Origin: Gammaproteobacteria bacterium
Lineage (GTDB): Bacteria > Pseudomonadota > Gammaproteobacteria > Pseudomonadales > Azotimanducaceae
Length of the DNA stretch: 47,736 nucleotides
NCBI GenBank assembly: GCA_002690865.1
Contig: NZGG01000036.1
Coordinates: 1-47,736, forward strand
Direction: 5' to 3'
Shown: positions 37,556 through 45,430 of the stretch, one piece after another
How the letters are laid out: each line of letters opens with the position of its first letter
Position numbering within the stretch: the first letter of the stretch is position 1
The notes under the pieces: model-generated
What the model saw: only the letters and a program-made list of their open reading frames with translations
Databases searched by the model: none
Told to the model about the DNA's origin: nothing
Position numbers and translations under genes: made by a program

Positions 37556-38431
37556 TTGGTACGTCCACTCGTATATTTGGTCGATGCATCGATATATATT
37601 TTTCGAGCTTACTTCGCTATTCCGGATAAATTTCACTCAAGAAATGGTGAGGCCATTAATGCAGTTTATGGATACACAAATTTTTTATTAGATTTACTCG
37701 AGCGAAAGCCAAATTATATTTCTGTAGCATTCGATAAGAGTCTAGTGGGTTGTTTTAGGAATGAAATATATCCAGCTTATAAAGCTAATAGAGACCTTCC
37801 TGACGAAAATCTATTATTTCAATTAGCTAAGTGTGAAGAAGTTACCCAATTGCTAGGGATTCATAATTTATCTCTTGAACGTTATGAGGCGGATGACATT
37901 ATTGGCACTTTGCATAAGAAGATTGCGCTTCCAAAAGTAATAGTCACTAGAGACAAGGATCTTGGCCAACTCATTGGTCCGGAAGATACGTTATGGGATT
38001 TTGCGAATGGTATTCGTAGCAGTAGAAGTGATATCAGAAAAAAGATCGGTATTTGGCCAGAACAGATTCCTGATTACTTGGCTCTAGCAGGAGATCCTGT
38101 TGACAATATTCCTGGAGCTCCTGGAATTGGCGCAAAAACTGCTGCCGCTTTGCTAACGGAGTTTGGTTCCTTAGAGGAAATTTACTCATCCCTGAATCAG
38201 GTTTCTACTATGGAGTTGCGCGGTGCAAAAAAAATATATCATGTCCTTGTTGAGTATCAAGATCAAATAATGCTGTATCGCCGAATTACAGGCATTGTGT
38301 GCGATATTCCGATTGAGATTAGTCTCAAGGATCTCCAACTAACATCCCTGATGATCGAAAATATCATGGGTTTTTTCAACGAAATGTCATTTCCTGAAAA
38401 GGTGTTTAAGCGCATAGAGTATTTAAAATGA
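37556..38431 (+). CDS. 5'-3' exonuclease (Xni/ExoIX-like, FEN family)
   Basis: A 291-residue FEN-type nuclease with no polymerase domain. Metal-binding Asp residues are seen in VYLVDASIYIFRAY, VAFDKS, YEADDIIGTLH and VTRDKDLGQLI. The H3TH DNA-binding motif is AGDPVDNIPGAPGIGAKTAAALL. It resembles the 5'-nuclease domain of Pol I and E. coli Xni (about 251 residues), but is longer and has an extra C-terminal region. The start is TTG at 37556, 6 bp past epmC. It overlaps the next gene by ATGA. Whether it is Xni or a separate 5'-3' exonuclease group is open, so the symbol is left blank. Confidence 0.88.
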   Translation: MVRPLVYLVDASIYIFRAYFAIPDKFHSRNGEAINAVYGYTNFLLDLLERKPNYISVAFDKSLVGCFRNEIYPAYKANRDLPDENLLFQLAKCEEVTQLLGIHNLSLERYEADDIIGTLHKKIALPKVIVTRDKDLGQLIGPEDTLWDFANGIRSSRSDIRKKIGIWPEQIPDYLALAGDPVDNIPGAPGIGAKTAAALLTEFGSLEEIYSSLNQVSTMELRGAKKIYHVLVEYQDQIMLYRRITGIVCDIPIEISLKDLQLTSLMIENIMGFFNEMSFPEKVFKRIEYLK

Positions 38432-39534
38432 AAATTGGTTTAGTATTAAACCCGCTGGCAGGAATTGGAGGGCCAGCCGGTTTAAAAGGTTCAGATGGAG
38501 TCTCACAATGGGCACTTAAACGTGGAAGCCTCAGTCAAGTTGGTTTACGAGTGAAGATTTGTCTGAAAGAATTCTTGCCGTTGCCCAAAAATGTTTCTCT
38601 ATTTACGTTTCCTGGTGAGATGGGGGCCAATGTATGTAGAGACCTGGATTTGCCATGCACAATCGTTGGATCTATTAACACTTCGACGACCGCTGTGGAT
38701 ACGAAAAGAGCAATTCGGACTTTTGCAGAGTTAGGTGTGGACCTTATCTTATTCGCCGGAGGTGACGGTACGGCGAGAGATTTATGCGATACCGTGTGTT
38801 TAGAACAGATTGTTCTCGGGATACCGTGTGGGGTCAAGATGCATTCAGGAGTGTTTGCTATTAATCCAAGAGCTGCAGGTCGATTAGTCAGAGAGTTGGT
38901 ATTGGGGAAACTATTTTCTGTTATGGACGCTGAGGTCAGAGATATAGATGAGATGGAACTGAGATTAGGGCGAATTAATGCAAAATATTATGGGCGACTC
39001 TGTGTTCCTGCAGAGCTGGAGTATCTCCAGACAACAAAGTCAGGTGGTAGAGAGGTTGAAGAGATAGTCTTGCAGGAAATAGCGGCTGAAGTTATAGATA
39101 ATATGTCACTGGACACTACTTATATCATTGGGGCAGGAACTACTACCGCTGTGCTTATGGATAAGTTAGGAATTGAAAATACTCTGCTCGGAATTGATGT
39201 AATTCGAGATAAGCGTTTGGTCGCTGGTGATGTGACTGAAAACGACCTTTATAAAATCGTTAGTAATCATTTAGATGTTAAAATTGTCATCACGGTTATC
39301 GGAGGTCAAGGTCACCTGTTTGGAAGAGGAAATCAGCAGTTTAGCCCGCGTGTAATAAGATCTATAGGTATAAATAATATTATTGTTATTGCCACGAAAA
39401 CGAAGCTAAAAAAATTAAATGGAAGGCCAATTTTCGTCGATACCGGGGATCTTGATCTTGATATAGAGCTCTGCGAGTTGAAGCGAATAATCACCGGTTA
39501 TGAGGAATCTACCTTGTTGAGAGTATCCAACTAA
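38428..39534 (+). CDS. ATP-NAD kinase-like protein (COG3199/AcoX-like)
   Basis: A 368-residue protein with the NAD-kinase fold. The N-terminus is KIGLVLNPLAGIGG, and the diglycine Asp motif is LFAGGDGTARDLCD. IPCGVKMHSGVFAINPRAAG is the family block that follows, and the C-terminal part contains GAGTTTAVLMDKLG and IGGQGHLFGRGNQQFSP. This belongs to the AcoX-like group, which has the kinase fold but no proven NAD kinase role; the essential NadK is usually another gene. It overlaps the exonuclease gene by 4 bp and is cotranscribed with it. Confidence 0.85.
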   Translation: MKIGLVLNPLAGIGGPAGLKGSDGVSQWALKRGSLSQVGLRVKICLKEFLPLPKNVSLFTFPGEMGANVCRDLDLPCTIVGSINTSTTAVDTKRAIRTFAELGVDLILFAGGDGTARDLCDTVCLEQIVLGIPCGVKMHSGVFAINPRAAGRLVRELVLGKLFSVMDAEVRDIDEMELRLGRINAKYYGRLCVPAELEYLQTTKSGGREVEEIVLQEIAAEVIDNMSLDTTYIIGAGTTTAVLMDKLGIENTLLGIDVIRDKRLVAGDVTENDLYKIVSNHLDVKIVITVIGGQGHLFGRGNQQFSPRVIRSIGINNIIVIATKTKLKKLNGRPIFVDTGDLDLDIELCELKRIITGYEESTLLRVSN

Positions 39535-39592
39535 TGGATCAGACAGATTTAAAAAATGGCTAGTAATTTTTAAGTGCTATGAGATAATACGA

Positions 39593-39605
39593 GACATAAT
39601 ATGTC
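39593..39605. promoter_or_regulatory. 13-bp palindrome GACATAATATGTC, operator before the lipoprotein unit
   Basis: A perfect inverted repeat with 6-bp arms round one base. It matches, apart from the central base, two more copies at 43279-43291 and 43314-43326. It begins 5 bp after a -10-like GATAAT (39583-39588), so it would cover the transcription start. I infer a repressor site shared by both units. Confidence 0.7.
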
Positions 39606-39627
39606 GTATGCGGAAGGGTTAAACAAG

Positions 39628-40587
39628 ATGCACGGTCCAAGTTCAGGTCTCGTCCGTCGAAATAGATTGGTTCTTCTAGCCGCCACCGTCGGATTATTAC
39701 TAATTGGTTGTTCCTCTGGGGAATCCAGAGTTAATAGTGAATTGGCTGTTGTTCAAGATAATATTGAAAAATTAAATCTGGCCTTGGAAAAGAACCTTCT
39801 TCGAAACGCGATCTTGATTAGGCAGTATGCATCGATACTAAGTTCGAAATACTCTGAATTAAGTCCTCTATTAAAAGAATTGAAGAAAGACGCCACTCCA
39901 GAAGGCCCTCTTTTTCAAGGGCTAGAAAAAAGGTACCAGGGTCTTAAGACCGGCCGCGAAAATTTTCAATCATGGACCGATAAGCTTCTCGAGGCCAAAA
40001 AGCTCAATGCGGCAACGAAGCTTGATGCCTATAACGATGCGTTGTCAGATACGGTAAATGTAATTGCAGATTTGTCGAATGGAGAGTTAGCTCGAGTTAA
40101 TTCAGTTTCGGCAACAGCAGAGAAATCGATTAATAATTCAAAAAGCTATGGTCATGGCGGCCAGTATATGGGTAACCCTCACTACGGCTATTGGTCTCAC
40201 GGAGCTGGTGGGTCTTTTTGGGCTTGGTATGGGCAGTACGCTTTGTTCTCAACGTTAGTGGGTAATAATCGCTACTATTATAATGATTGGGCAAGAAATA
40301 GAGGGTACTCTTACTATCATGATGTTGGTAGAAATCACTACACTTCAAGGGCGCAACGTGCTGGTATGACTGATACTGATAATCGTGCTCGCAGACAATT
40401 TGGCTCTCAGGGTAGATACCAGAGTCCGTATGCAAGAAATAGGGGAGGGGCTGCCGGTTTAAGTTCTTCCAGCAGAGGATTACAAACCAGTGCCTTTAAG
40501 AGTCAATACGCGAAGGCAAGCAATTATCAGAGTAGCACTAGAACTAGTGGTTATAGAACGTCGACGGGTCTTTCTCGTGGGAAATAA
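39628..40587 (+). CDS. Lipoprotein with coiled domain and Tyr/Gly/Ser-rich tail
   Basis: A lipoprotein of about 319 residues with lipobox LLIGC, Cys28 being the lipidation site. The next 130 residues are alpha-helical and charged (NIEKLNLALEKNLLRNAIL and onwards). The last 145 residues are rich in Tyr, Gly, Ser, Asn and Arg (KSYGHGGQYMGNPHYGYW, then YYYNDWARNRGYSYYHD and SSSSRG), likely disordered. The ATG at 39628 was chosen because GGAAGGG lies 9 nt upstream; an ATG at 39601 lies inside the palindrome and lacks a ribosome site. The position in the cluster is that of YjfM-type (DUF1190) lipoproteins with Ser-rich tails, but homology is not evident. The function is unknown. Confidence 0.8.
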   Translation: MHGPSSGLVRRNRLVLLAATVGLLLIGCSSGESRVNSELAVVQDNIEKLNLALEKNLLRNAILIRQYASILSSKYSELSPLLKELKKDATPEGPLFQGLEKRYQGLKTGRENFQSWTDKLLEAKKLNAATKLDAYNDALSDTVNVIADLSNGELARVNSVSATAEKSINNSKSYGHGGQYMGNPHYGYWSHGAGGSFWAWYGQYALFSTLVGNNRYYYNDWARNRGYSYYHDVGRNHYTSRAQRAGMTDTDNRARRQFGSQGRYQSPYARNRGGAAGLSSSSRGLQTSAFKSQYAKASNYQSSTRTSGYRTSTGLSRGK

Positions 40588-40620
40588 CGTCTCTTTCGAA
40601 CCTTTTTTAGGAATAAGGTT

Positions 40621-41511
40621 ATGGAACATTTAATGGATATAGATATTTTTATCTACCAGATTCTTTTTATCGATCTTATCATTGCAGTTGCGATGATTGC
40701 GGGATTACGTTTTTTAAGTGGTGTAGTAGCCAATGTGAATAGTACAGAGGAGCTAGCCACGCGCGATAACTTTGCTTTTGGTGTTGCAATGGCTGGTGGA
40801 ATTTTATCTTTGGCCTTGATGCTGACCGGAGCAGTTTCTGGAGAGCCTGGAAGTACATATTTGAATGAGTTTATAAGTGTTCTTGCCTATGGAATTCTTG
40901 GACTTTTACTAATAAAACTTGGCAGATGGATGCAGGACAGAATTGTGCTGCGCGGAATTGAATTACAAGTCGAAATTAAATCGGCTAATTTAGCAGCAGC
41001 TCTGGTGGACGCGGCTAATACGATTGCGACAGGCTTGATACTTCGTGCTGTTATGTTGTGGGTGGAAACTGATGAGTTGAGTGGCCTTCTGCTTGTTTTG
41101 TTGGCGTTTATTAGTGTGCAGATTCTGCTCGCGATTGTAGCAAGTTATCGAGGTTGGGTTTACTCGCGACGTCATGATGGTTCGAGTTTGCAGCTAGCCT
41201 TTAGTGATGGGCAGATAGCGCTCGCGGTAAGATTCTTTGGTCATTTGCTAGGAGTAGCTCTTGCTGTTACAGCCGCTTCAGGAATCGTAGCTTACTATCC
41301 TCAGGATGTTGCTTTAGCGCTCTTACGCTGGGTCGGAGTCGCTTTATTATTGACAATGTTTCTTTCATTAATCGCAGGATTAGCGAGTAAAATCGTGCTT
41401 TTAGGCGTCGATGTTGTTGAGGAAGTCGATAATCAGAACAATGTTGGCGTTGCCGCTATTGAGGCAGCAATTTCGATCGCCGTGGGTCTTTTCTTTGTTG
41501 CGCTCTTCTGA
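40621..41511 (+). CDS. Membrane protein with two DUF350 repeats (YjfL-like)
   Basis: A 296-residue inner membrane protein with about eight helices. Two DUF350 units are visible: the first has TRDNFAFGVAMAGGILSLAL, and the second ends with DNQNNVGVAAIEAAISIAVG. E. coli YjfL has a single unit and lies in a PspA-containing cluster. DUF350 proteins co-occur with PspA, spermidine-synthase-like and K+-channel genes in many genomes, as here. The molecular role is not known. AAGGTT precedes the ATG. Confidence 0.85.
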   Translation: MEHLMDIDIFIYQILFIDLIIAVAMIAGLRFLSGVVANVNSTEELATRDNFAFGVAMAGGILSLALMLTGAVSGEPGSTYLNEFISVLAYGILGLLLIKLGRWMQDRIVLRGIELQVEIKSANLAAALVDAANTIATGLILRAVMLWVETDELSGLLLVLLAFISVQILLAIVASYRGWVYSRRHDGSSLQLAFSDGQIALAVRFFGHLLGVALAVTAASGIVAYYPQDVALALLRWVGVALLLTMFLSLIAGLASKIVLLGVDVVEEVDNQNNVGVAAIEAAISIAVGLFFVALF

Positions 41512-41550
41512 CACGCCCGCGACTGAACTTCAATTAGTGAGTTGACCTTT

Positions 41551-43251
41551 ATGCGAACGACCGAGACGAGTTCGCGTCAATTGCTCGTTCATGATGTATT
41601 GTTGATTAGCATCATGGGGGTTCTCGCAGCATGCGGACTTATTTATGAGTATTTACTCTCACACTACGCAGGTCGCGTAATTGGAGCAATTGAGACAGCC
41701 ATCTATACTATGATTGGCCTAATGATTGTGAGTATGGGTTTGGGTGCTTTGGCGGCAAAGCTTGTAAAAGATCCCTTCACTGGTTTTGCCTGGCTGGAAG
41801 CTTTAATCGCAATTTGCGGCGTTAGTTGTATCTTAATTATTGCAACTGTCGTCTCTTTCAGCGCAGTCTTACCGAAGGTAATTGCTGAAATTTTTTCGCT
41901 CCCTCCAGATTTAGTACCCGAAGGTGGGCTAATAAGTCTTTTGCACGAACTTGCCATGTTGACCCCTTATTTTTTTGGGGTTCTTATTGGTTTTTTGATC
42001 GGTATGGAAATACCGCTTATTGCGCGAGTACGTGAGCACATCTATGGGCAACACCTCGAACATAATGTAGGAACAATCTACGGTGCTGACTATATTGGCG
42101 CCGGGGTGGGTGCCGCTTTATGGGTTAGTATCATGCTTAGCCTGGAGATCACAGAGGCAGCAGTATTAACAGCGATTGCTAATTTAGTTGCAGGAATTAT
42201 TTTTCTAATATACTACTGGATTAATATAGCTGGGCGCGGATTATTGCTGGGTGTGCATGGTATGGTATTGGTTCTGGCTCTAGCTGTGTATCAATTTGGG
42301 AGTGATTGGATAATGAGAATGACGGATCTGCTTTATGAGGATCCTGTCGTCTATAGTAGTTCTTCTCGATATCAAAATTTAACTATAACTGAACGATATT
42401 TAGGATCAGGTCGTGTTCCCGTTTATGGTTTTTATATCAATGGCCGTTTACAGTTCTCGAGTAATGACGAGCACATCTATCACAGCATGCTCGTCTATCC
42501 CGCTATGTCCGTCGCCGATCACCAGTCAAACGTGCTCATCATTGGTGGTGGAGATGGATTGGCACTGAGGGATGTTTTAGATTTCGCACCTAAAAGCGTC
42601 ACCTTGATAGATCTCGATCGAGAATTAGTTGAGTTCTTTTCTCCGACGCTTGATATGGAATATTATCGTGATGCTCTGGTCCAGCTAAACAAGGAATCTC
42701 TCGCTGATAGCAGAGTTGAGATAGTTATTGGCGATGCTTTTACGGAAGTGGATAATTTGCGACATCAGGATACAATTTTTGATGCGATCATTGTCGACCT
42801 GCCCGATCCAAGTCATCCTGATCTTGATCGACTTTACAGCAGTTACTTTTATCAACGCCTTCATGGTCTGCTGTCGGCAAACGGTGTGTTGGCCGTTCAG
42901 TCAACTTCTCCCTATCATGCTAAAAAGGCGTTTATTAGTATAGGGAGGACTATATCTGCAGCCGGTTTTTCTCATGTTGAGCAATACCGGCAAAATATTC
43001 CGAGTTTTGGTGAGTGGGGATGGACGGTCGGTAGTAAACAGAAAATATCTGTTCGCCAACGATTACAGATGATGGAATCGTTAACGCCAGAGCACTCCTG
43101 GCTTACGAGAGACCTAGCGATTGCAGCATTTGAGTTTCCGAAAGGATTCTTCCAGGATGAAGATGTGCGAATTAATACTCTAGGAACTAATCAAATCTAT
43201 CAGTACCATAGCGAAGCTTGGAAAAGTGAATTGGGACTCTATTTGGACTAG
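41551..43251 (+). CDS. Membrane-embedded spermidine synthase-like aminopropyltransferase
   Basis: A protein of about 566 residues with an N-terminal membrane domain of about seven helices (residues 15-250) and a C-terminal spermidine-synthase fold (residues 270-520). The nucleotide-binding loop is LIIGGGDGLALRDVL, and the catalytic region VDLPDPSHPDLDRLYS keeps the Asp...Asp-Pro pattern of SpeE (VDxTDP). GEWGWTVGSK matches the SpeE C-terminal block. It should transfer an aminopropyl group, but the acceptor in this membrane-anchored class is unknown; family neighbours suggest a role in the PspA-linked system. The ATG at 41551 follows GTGAG; a TTG at 41542 is the alternative. Confidence 0.85.
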   Translation: MRTTETSSRQLLVHDVLLISIMGVLAACGLIYEYLLSHYAGRVIGAIETAIYTMIGLMIVSMGLGALAAKLVKDPFTGFAWLEALIAICGVSCILIIATVVSFSAVLPKVIAEIFSLPPDLVPEGGLISLLHELAMLTPYFFGVLIGFLIGMEIPLIARVREHIYGQHLEHNVGTIYGADYIGAGVGAALWVSIMLSLEITEAAVLTAIANLVAGIIFLIYYWINIAGRGLLLGVHGMVLVLALAVYQFGSDWIMRMTDLLYEDPVVYSSSSRYQNLTITERYLGSGRVPVYGFYINGRLQFSSNDEHIYHSMLVYPAMSVADHQSNVLIIGGGDGLALRDVLDFAPKSVTLIDLDRELVEFFSPTLDMEYYRDALVQLNKESLADSRVEIVIGDAFTEVDNLRHQDTIFDAIIVDLPDPSHPDLDRLYSSYFYQRLHGLLSANGVLAVQSTSPYHAKKAFISIGRTISAAGFSHVEQYRQNIPSFGEWGWTVGSKQKISVRQRLQMMESLTPEHSWLTRDLAIAAFEFPKGFFQDEDVRINTLGTNQIYQYHSEAWKSELGLYLD

Positions 43252-43276
43252 CGAGGAAACTATAGGGGACTTTTTA

Positions 43277-43304
43277 TTGACATATTATGTCTTTTCCGTA
43301 AACT
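43277..43304 (+). promoter_or_regulatory. Promoter of the DUF2170-PspA unit
   Basis: TTGACA at 43277-43282, a 16-bp spacer and TAAACT at 43299-43304 (4 of 6 for the -10). The -35 box lies inside the first palindrome copy. The second palindrome starts 10 bp after the -10. Confidence 0.5.
43279..43291. promoter_or_regulatory. 13-bp palindrome GACATATTATGTC, copy 1 before the DUF2170-PspA unit
   Basis: A perfect inverted repeat overlapping the -35 box TTGACA. Its centre is 35 bp from copy 2. The same sequence, apart from the central base, occurs at 39593-39605. Confidence 0.75.
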
Positions 43305-43313
43305 TATCATTGT

Positions 43314-43326
43314 GACATATTATGTC
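43314..43326. promoter_or_regulatory. 13-bp palindrome GACATATTATGTC, copy 2 before the DUF2170-PspA unit
   Basis: Identical to copy 1. It lies just downstream of the predicted transcription start and 7 bp before the AAGGAG ribosome binding site. With copy 1 it brackets the -10 box. Confidence 0.75.
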
Positions 43327-43344
43327 GCATTAAGGAGTGACTAA

Positions 43345-43752
43345 ATGAATACAGAAGATCTGGCCGTACGTATTTCGGACCTGGATAATTTCGATGGTTA
43401 TCAATTGGAGTGTCAGCCAATTCCAGGTGAGGTAGGCGTCTTACAGATTACTGTAGGAGATTTCGATGAATTGCCTACTTACTTGTCTGTAACCGATACT
43501 CAGATACTCTGTGTCACGTATTTATTTACGGAAGAAGAGGTAAAGTCGGAGAGTCGCAGTGAGATGTTGGAAGAAATGTTGGAGCTAAACATACCTATTC
43601 CATTATCATCTTTTGCGAAGATTGGTGACCGCTATGTAATTTTTGGTTCCTTATCTAACAGCTCAGGTATCGAGGATATTTGTCTCGAGATTATCACTCT
43701 GACTGAGAATGCAGTGGAGTCAATCACTGCTTTAGAAGATTTCTTGAACTAG
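43345..43752 (+). CDS. yjfI: DUF2170 protein (YjfI-like)
   Basis: A 135-residue acidic soluble protein of the DUF2170 family, first gene of the unit. Recognisable features are YQLECQPIPGEVGVLQITV near the N-terminus and IPLSSFAKIGDRYVIFGSLS later, which is the family core. In E. coli yjfI precedes yjfJ (PspA-like) in the same order. The start has AAGGAG upstream. No catalytic motif is visible; an adaptor role is an inference. Confidence 0.85.
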   Translation: MNTEDLAVRISDLDNFDGYQLECQPIPGEVGVLQITVGDFDELPTYLSVTDTQILCVTYLFTEEEVKSESRSEMLEEMLELNIPIPLSSFAKIGDRYVIFGSLSNSSGIEDICLEIITLTENAVESITALEDFLN

Positions 43753-43773
43753 AAGCCAGATAAGGAGTTTCAA

Positions 43774-44466
43774 ATGAGTGTTTTAAAGAAAATCATTACT
43801 GCTGTGCGAGGCGGTGCCCGCGAAGTTGGTGAATTTGTGGTTGATGCTAATGGCACTAGAATTTTTGAGCAGGAAATTAAGGATGCAGAAACGCATTTAA
43901 GGAAGGCTAAGCAAGATCTAACCGACGTTATGGCAAAACAAATGCAAGCAGGTCGCAAAGTCGTATCGATAAAGAATGAGATTGCCGAGCATGAGAATTA
44001 CGCAGGTCAAGCTTTGCAAAAAGATAATGAAGAATTAGCTCTTGAAATTGCCGAAAAGATTAGTCAGCTAGAAATTGATCTTGTGGAGCAAGAAACGGTT
44101 CACAACAGTTTTTCGGATCACGTGAAGCGTTTGAAAGATTTAGTCAAGAAAACAGAACGTCAACTAAAGGACTATGACCGGCAATTATCGATGGTCAAGA
44201 CAACTGAAAGTGTCCAGAAAGCGAGCGCTGCGATTACTAACAACTTTGCATCAAGTAATTCTAAGATGATCTCGGCAAAAGATTCTCTCGAGAGAATAAA
44301 ACAGAGACAGCAAAATACGTTTGACCGACTGGCAGCAGCAGAACAACTCGAATCCGAAAACTCTGATAAGAGTCTTGGGGAGAGGATGAAGGCCGCAGGT
44401 ATTGGTGATTCCAATGAACAGTCCGTAAATTCCGTTCTTGATCGCATTAAAGCAAAGCAGAAGTGA
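43774..44466 (+). CDS. yjfJ: PspA/IM30 family protein (YjfJ-like)
   Basis: A 230-residue PspA/Vipp1-type protein made almost wholly of coiled-coil helices. The N-terminus MSVLKKIITAVRGGAREVGE is a membrane-binding amphipathic helix, followed by the family's long heptad region (DAETHLRKAKQDLTDVMAK, LEIAEKISQLEIDLVEQE) and a C-terminal KAGIGDS region with GERMKAAGI. ESCRT-III-like PspA proteins stabilise damaged membranes. No pspF or pspBC is present, so control differs from the E. coli Psp response. GTGA overlap couples it to the DUF2491 gene. Confidence 0.92.
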   Translation: MSVLKKIITAVRGGAREVGEFVVDANGTRIFEQEIKDAETHLRKAKQDLTDVMAKQMQAGRKVVSIKNEIAEHENYAGQALQKDNEELALEIAEKISQLEIDLVEQETVHNSFSDHVKRLKDLVKKTERQLKDYDRQLSMVKTTESVQKASAAITNNFASSNSKMISAKDSLERIKQRQQNTFDRLAAAEQLESENSDKSLGERMKAAGIGDSNEQSVNSVLDRIKAKQK

Positions 44467-45113
44467 AGTCATTAATTAAGACTATATGGAATCGGACTAA
44501 GAAGGAATCGGATGTAAGAGAACTTGATCATCCTCGTGATTTGCAAATTGGTGATTTGTTACAAATGTCGGATAGCTTCGGGTTGCCTGATTCCTTGCGA
44601 GGACAGGTATTTAAGGTAAGCGGTGTGGGCACCTGCCAGTTTCAACACAGCTTCGATACGACCTTTAGTTTACAAGGGCAAAATGATGATTATTTTGATC
44701 TAACAATAGAAGAGGACTCAGGTCGAGAGCTAGCGGCATTTTCATTTGCTATTAGTCAGAGTCTGGTGGGTGAAATATTTGATCTAGATGCATTTAGTGA
44801 AATATTTGAGGGGACGTGTACCACATTGTCAGCAAAGGATACATCGGTGATGAATGGTTTGATTGCAGAAGAATATGATCAAACAGTCATAGCAGAGCGG
44901 GGCTACTATTACGAGAACAAAGACTTCAGAGGTTCTCAACCTTCTGAAGTTGAGGGAGAGGGAGAACCGTTTGATTATTTCTGTTTAGTTAGTAAAGAGG
45001 GTAATCATGCAATTGAGGCTGAGGTCTATGAAGGCGGGCAAACAGAAGTTTATTTGACACTTTATCGAGATATTGTTGATATCAAGGACTTATGGCCGGC
45101 GTCTAAGGAATGA
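44463..45113 (+). CDS. yjfK: DUF2491 protein (YjfK-like)
   Basis: A 216-residue soluble protein of the DUF2491 family, with LQIGDLLQMSDSFGLPDSLRG near the N-terminus and the Tyr-rich YDQTVIAERGYYYENKDF region. E. coli YjfK sits in the same order after YjfJ. The start is GTG at 44463, overlapping the pspA stop (GTGA). The end overlaps the next gene (ATGA). The function is unknown beyond this association. Confidence 0.85.
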   Translation: MKSLIKTIWNRTKKESDVRELDHPRDLQIGDLLQMSDSFGLPDSLRGQVFKVSGVGTCQFQHSFDTTFSLQGQNDDYFDLTIEEDSGRELAAFSFAISQSLVGEIFDLDAFSEIFEGTCTTLSAKDTSVMNGLIAEEYDQTVIAERGYYYENKDFRGSQPSEVEGEGEPFDYFCLVSKEGNHAIEAEVYEGGQTEVYLTLYRDIVDIKDLWPASKE

Positions 45114-45430
45114 AACAAAAATGGGAAGAGGAAAAGAAAGCGGTCAAAGCGGTACAAATTGCTTTTGATGTAGGAGATGAGGTTAATCGTAAAATTCGAA
45201 TAGAGGCCCTAGAACAAGGGATTAATCCGCCAGATAGAATCCGCCAGATACTGAGCCTACCATTGAATAATAAGCCTCTAAGACCTAGACTATCTATTTC
45301 GCTATCAGCAGATGATTTCATTATTCTTGCAGATAAATTTGGTGTGGCACCAAATGATCGAGTGAAAATTAGGCAGCTAGCTGCAGAGACATTGATTGCC
45401 TATCTTGATGTCGAAAAACGCCAACAATAG
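45110..45430 (+). CDS. Small protein with two ribbon-helix-helix-like units, candidate regulator
   Basis: A 106-residue protein that I do not recognise as a named family. It appears to hold two copies of a strand-helix-helix unit: VQIAFDVGDEVNRKIRIEAL with EQGINPPDRIRQILSLP, and LSISLSADDFIILADKFG with VAPNDRVKIRQLAAETLIAYL. This alternation of a strand, a helix and a second helix is that of MetJ/Arc-type DNA-binding proteins, which work as dimers on short palindromes. It lies inside the PspA unit, which carries such palindromes. The gene starts with an ATGA overlap. The DNA-binding role is an inference from fold pattern and context. Confidence 0.6.
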   Translation: MKQKWEEEKKAVKAVQIAFDVGDEVNRKIRIEALEQGINPPDRIRQILSLPLNNKPLRPRLSISLSADDFIILADKFGVAPNDRVKIRQLAAETLIAYLDVEKRQQ

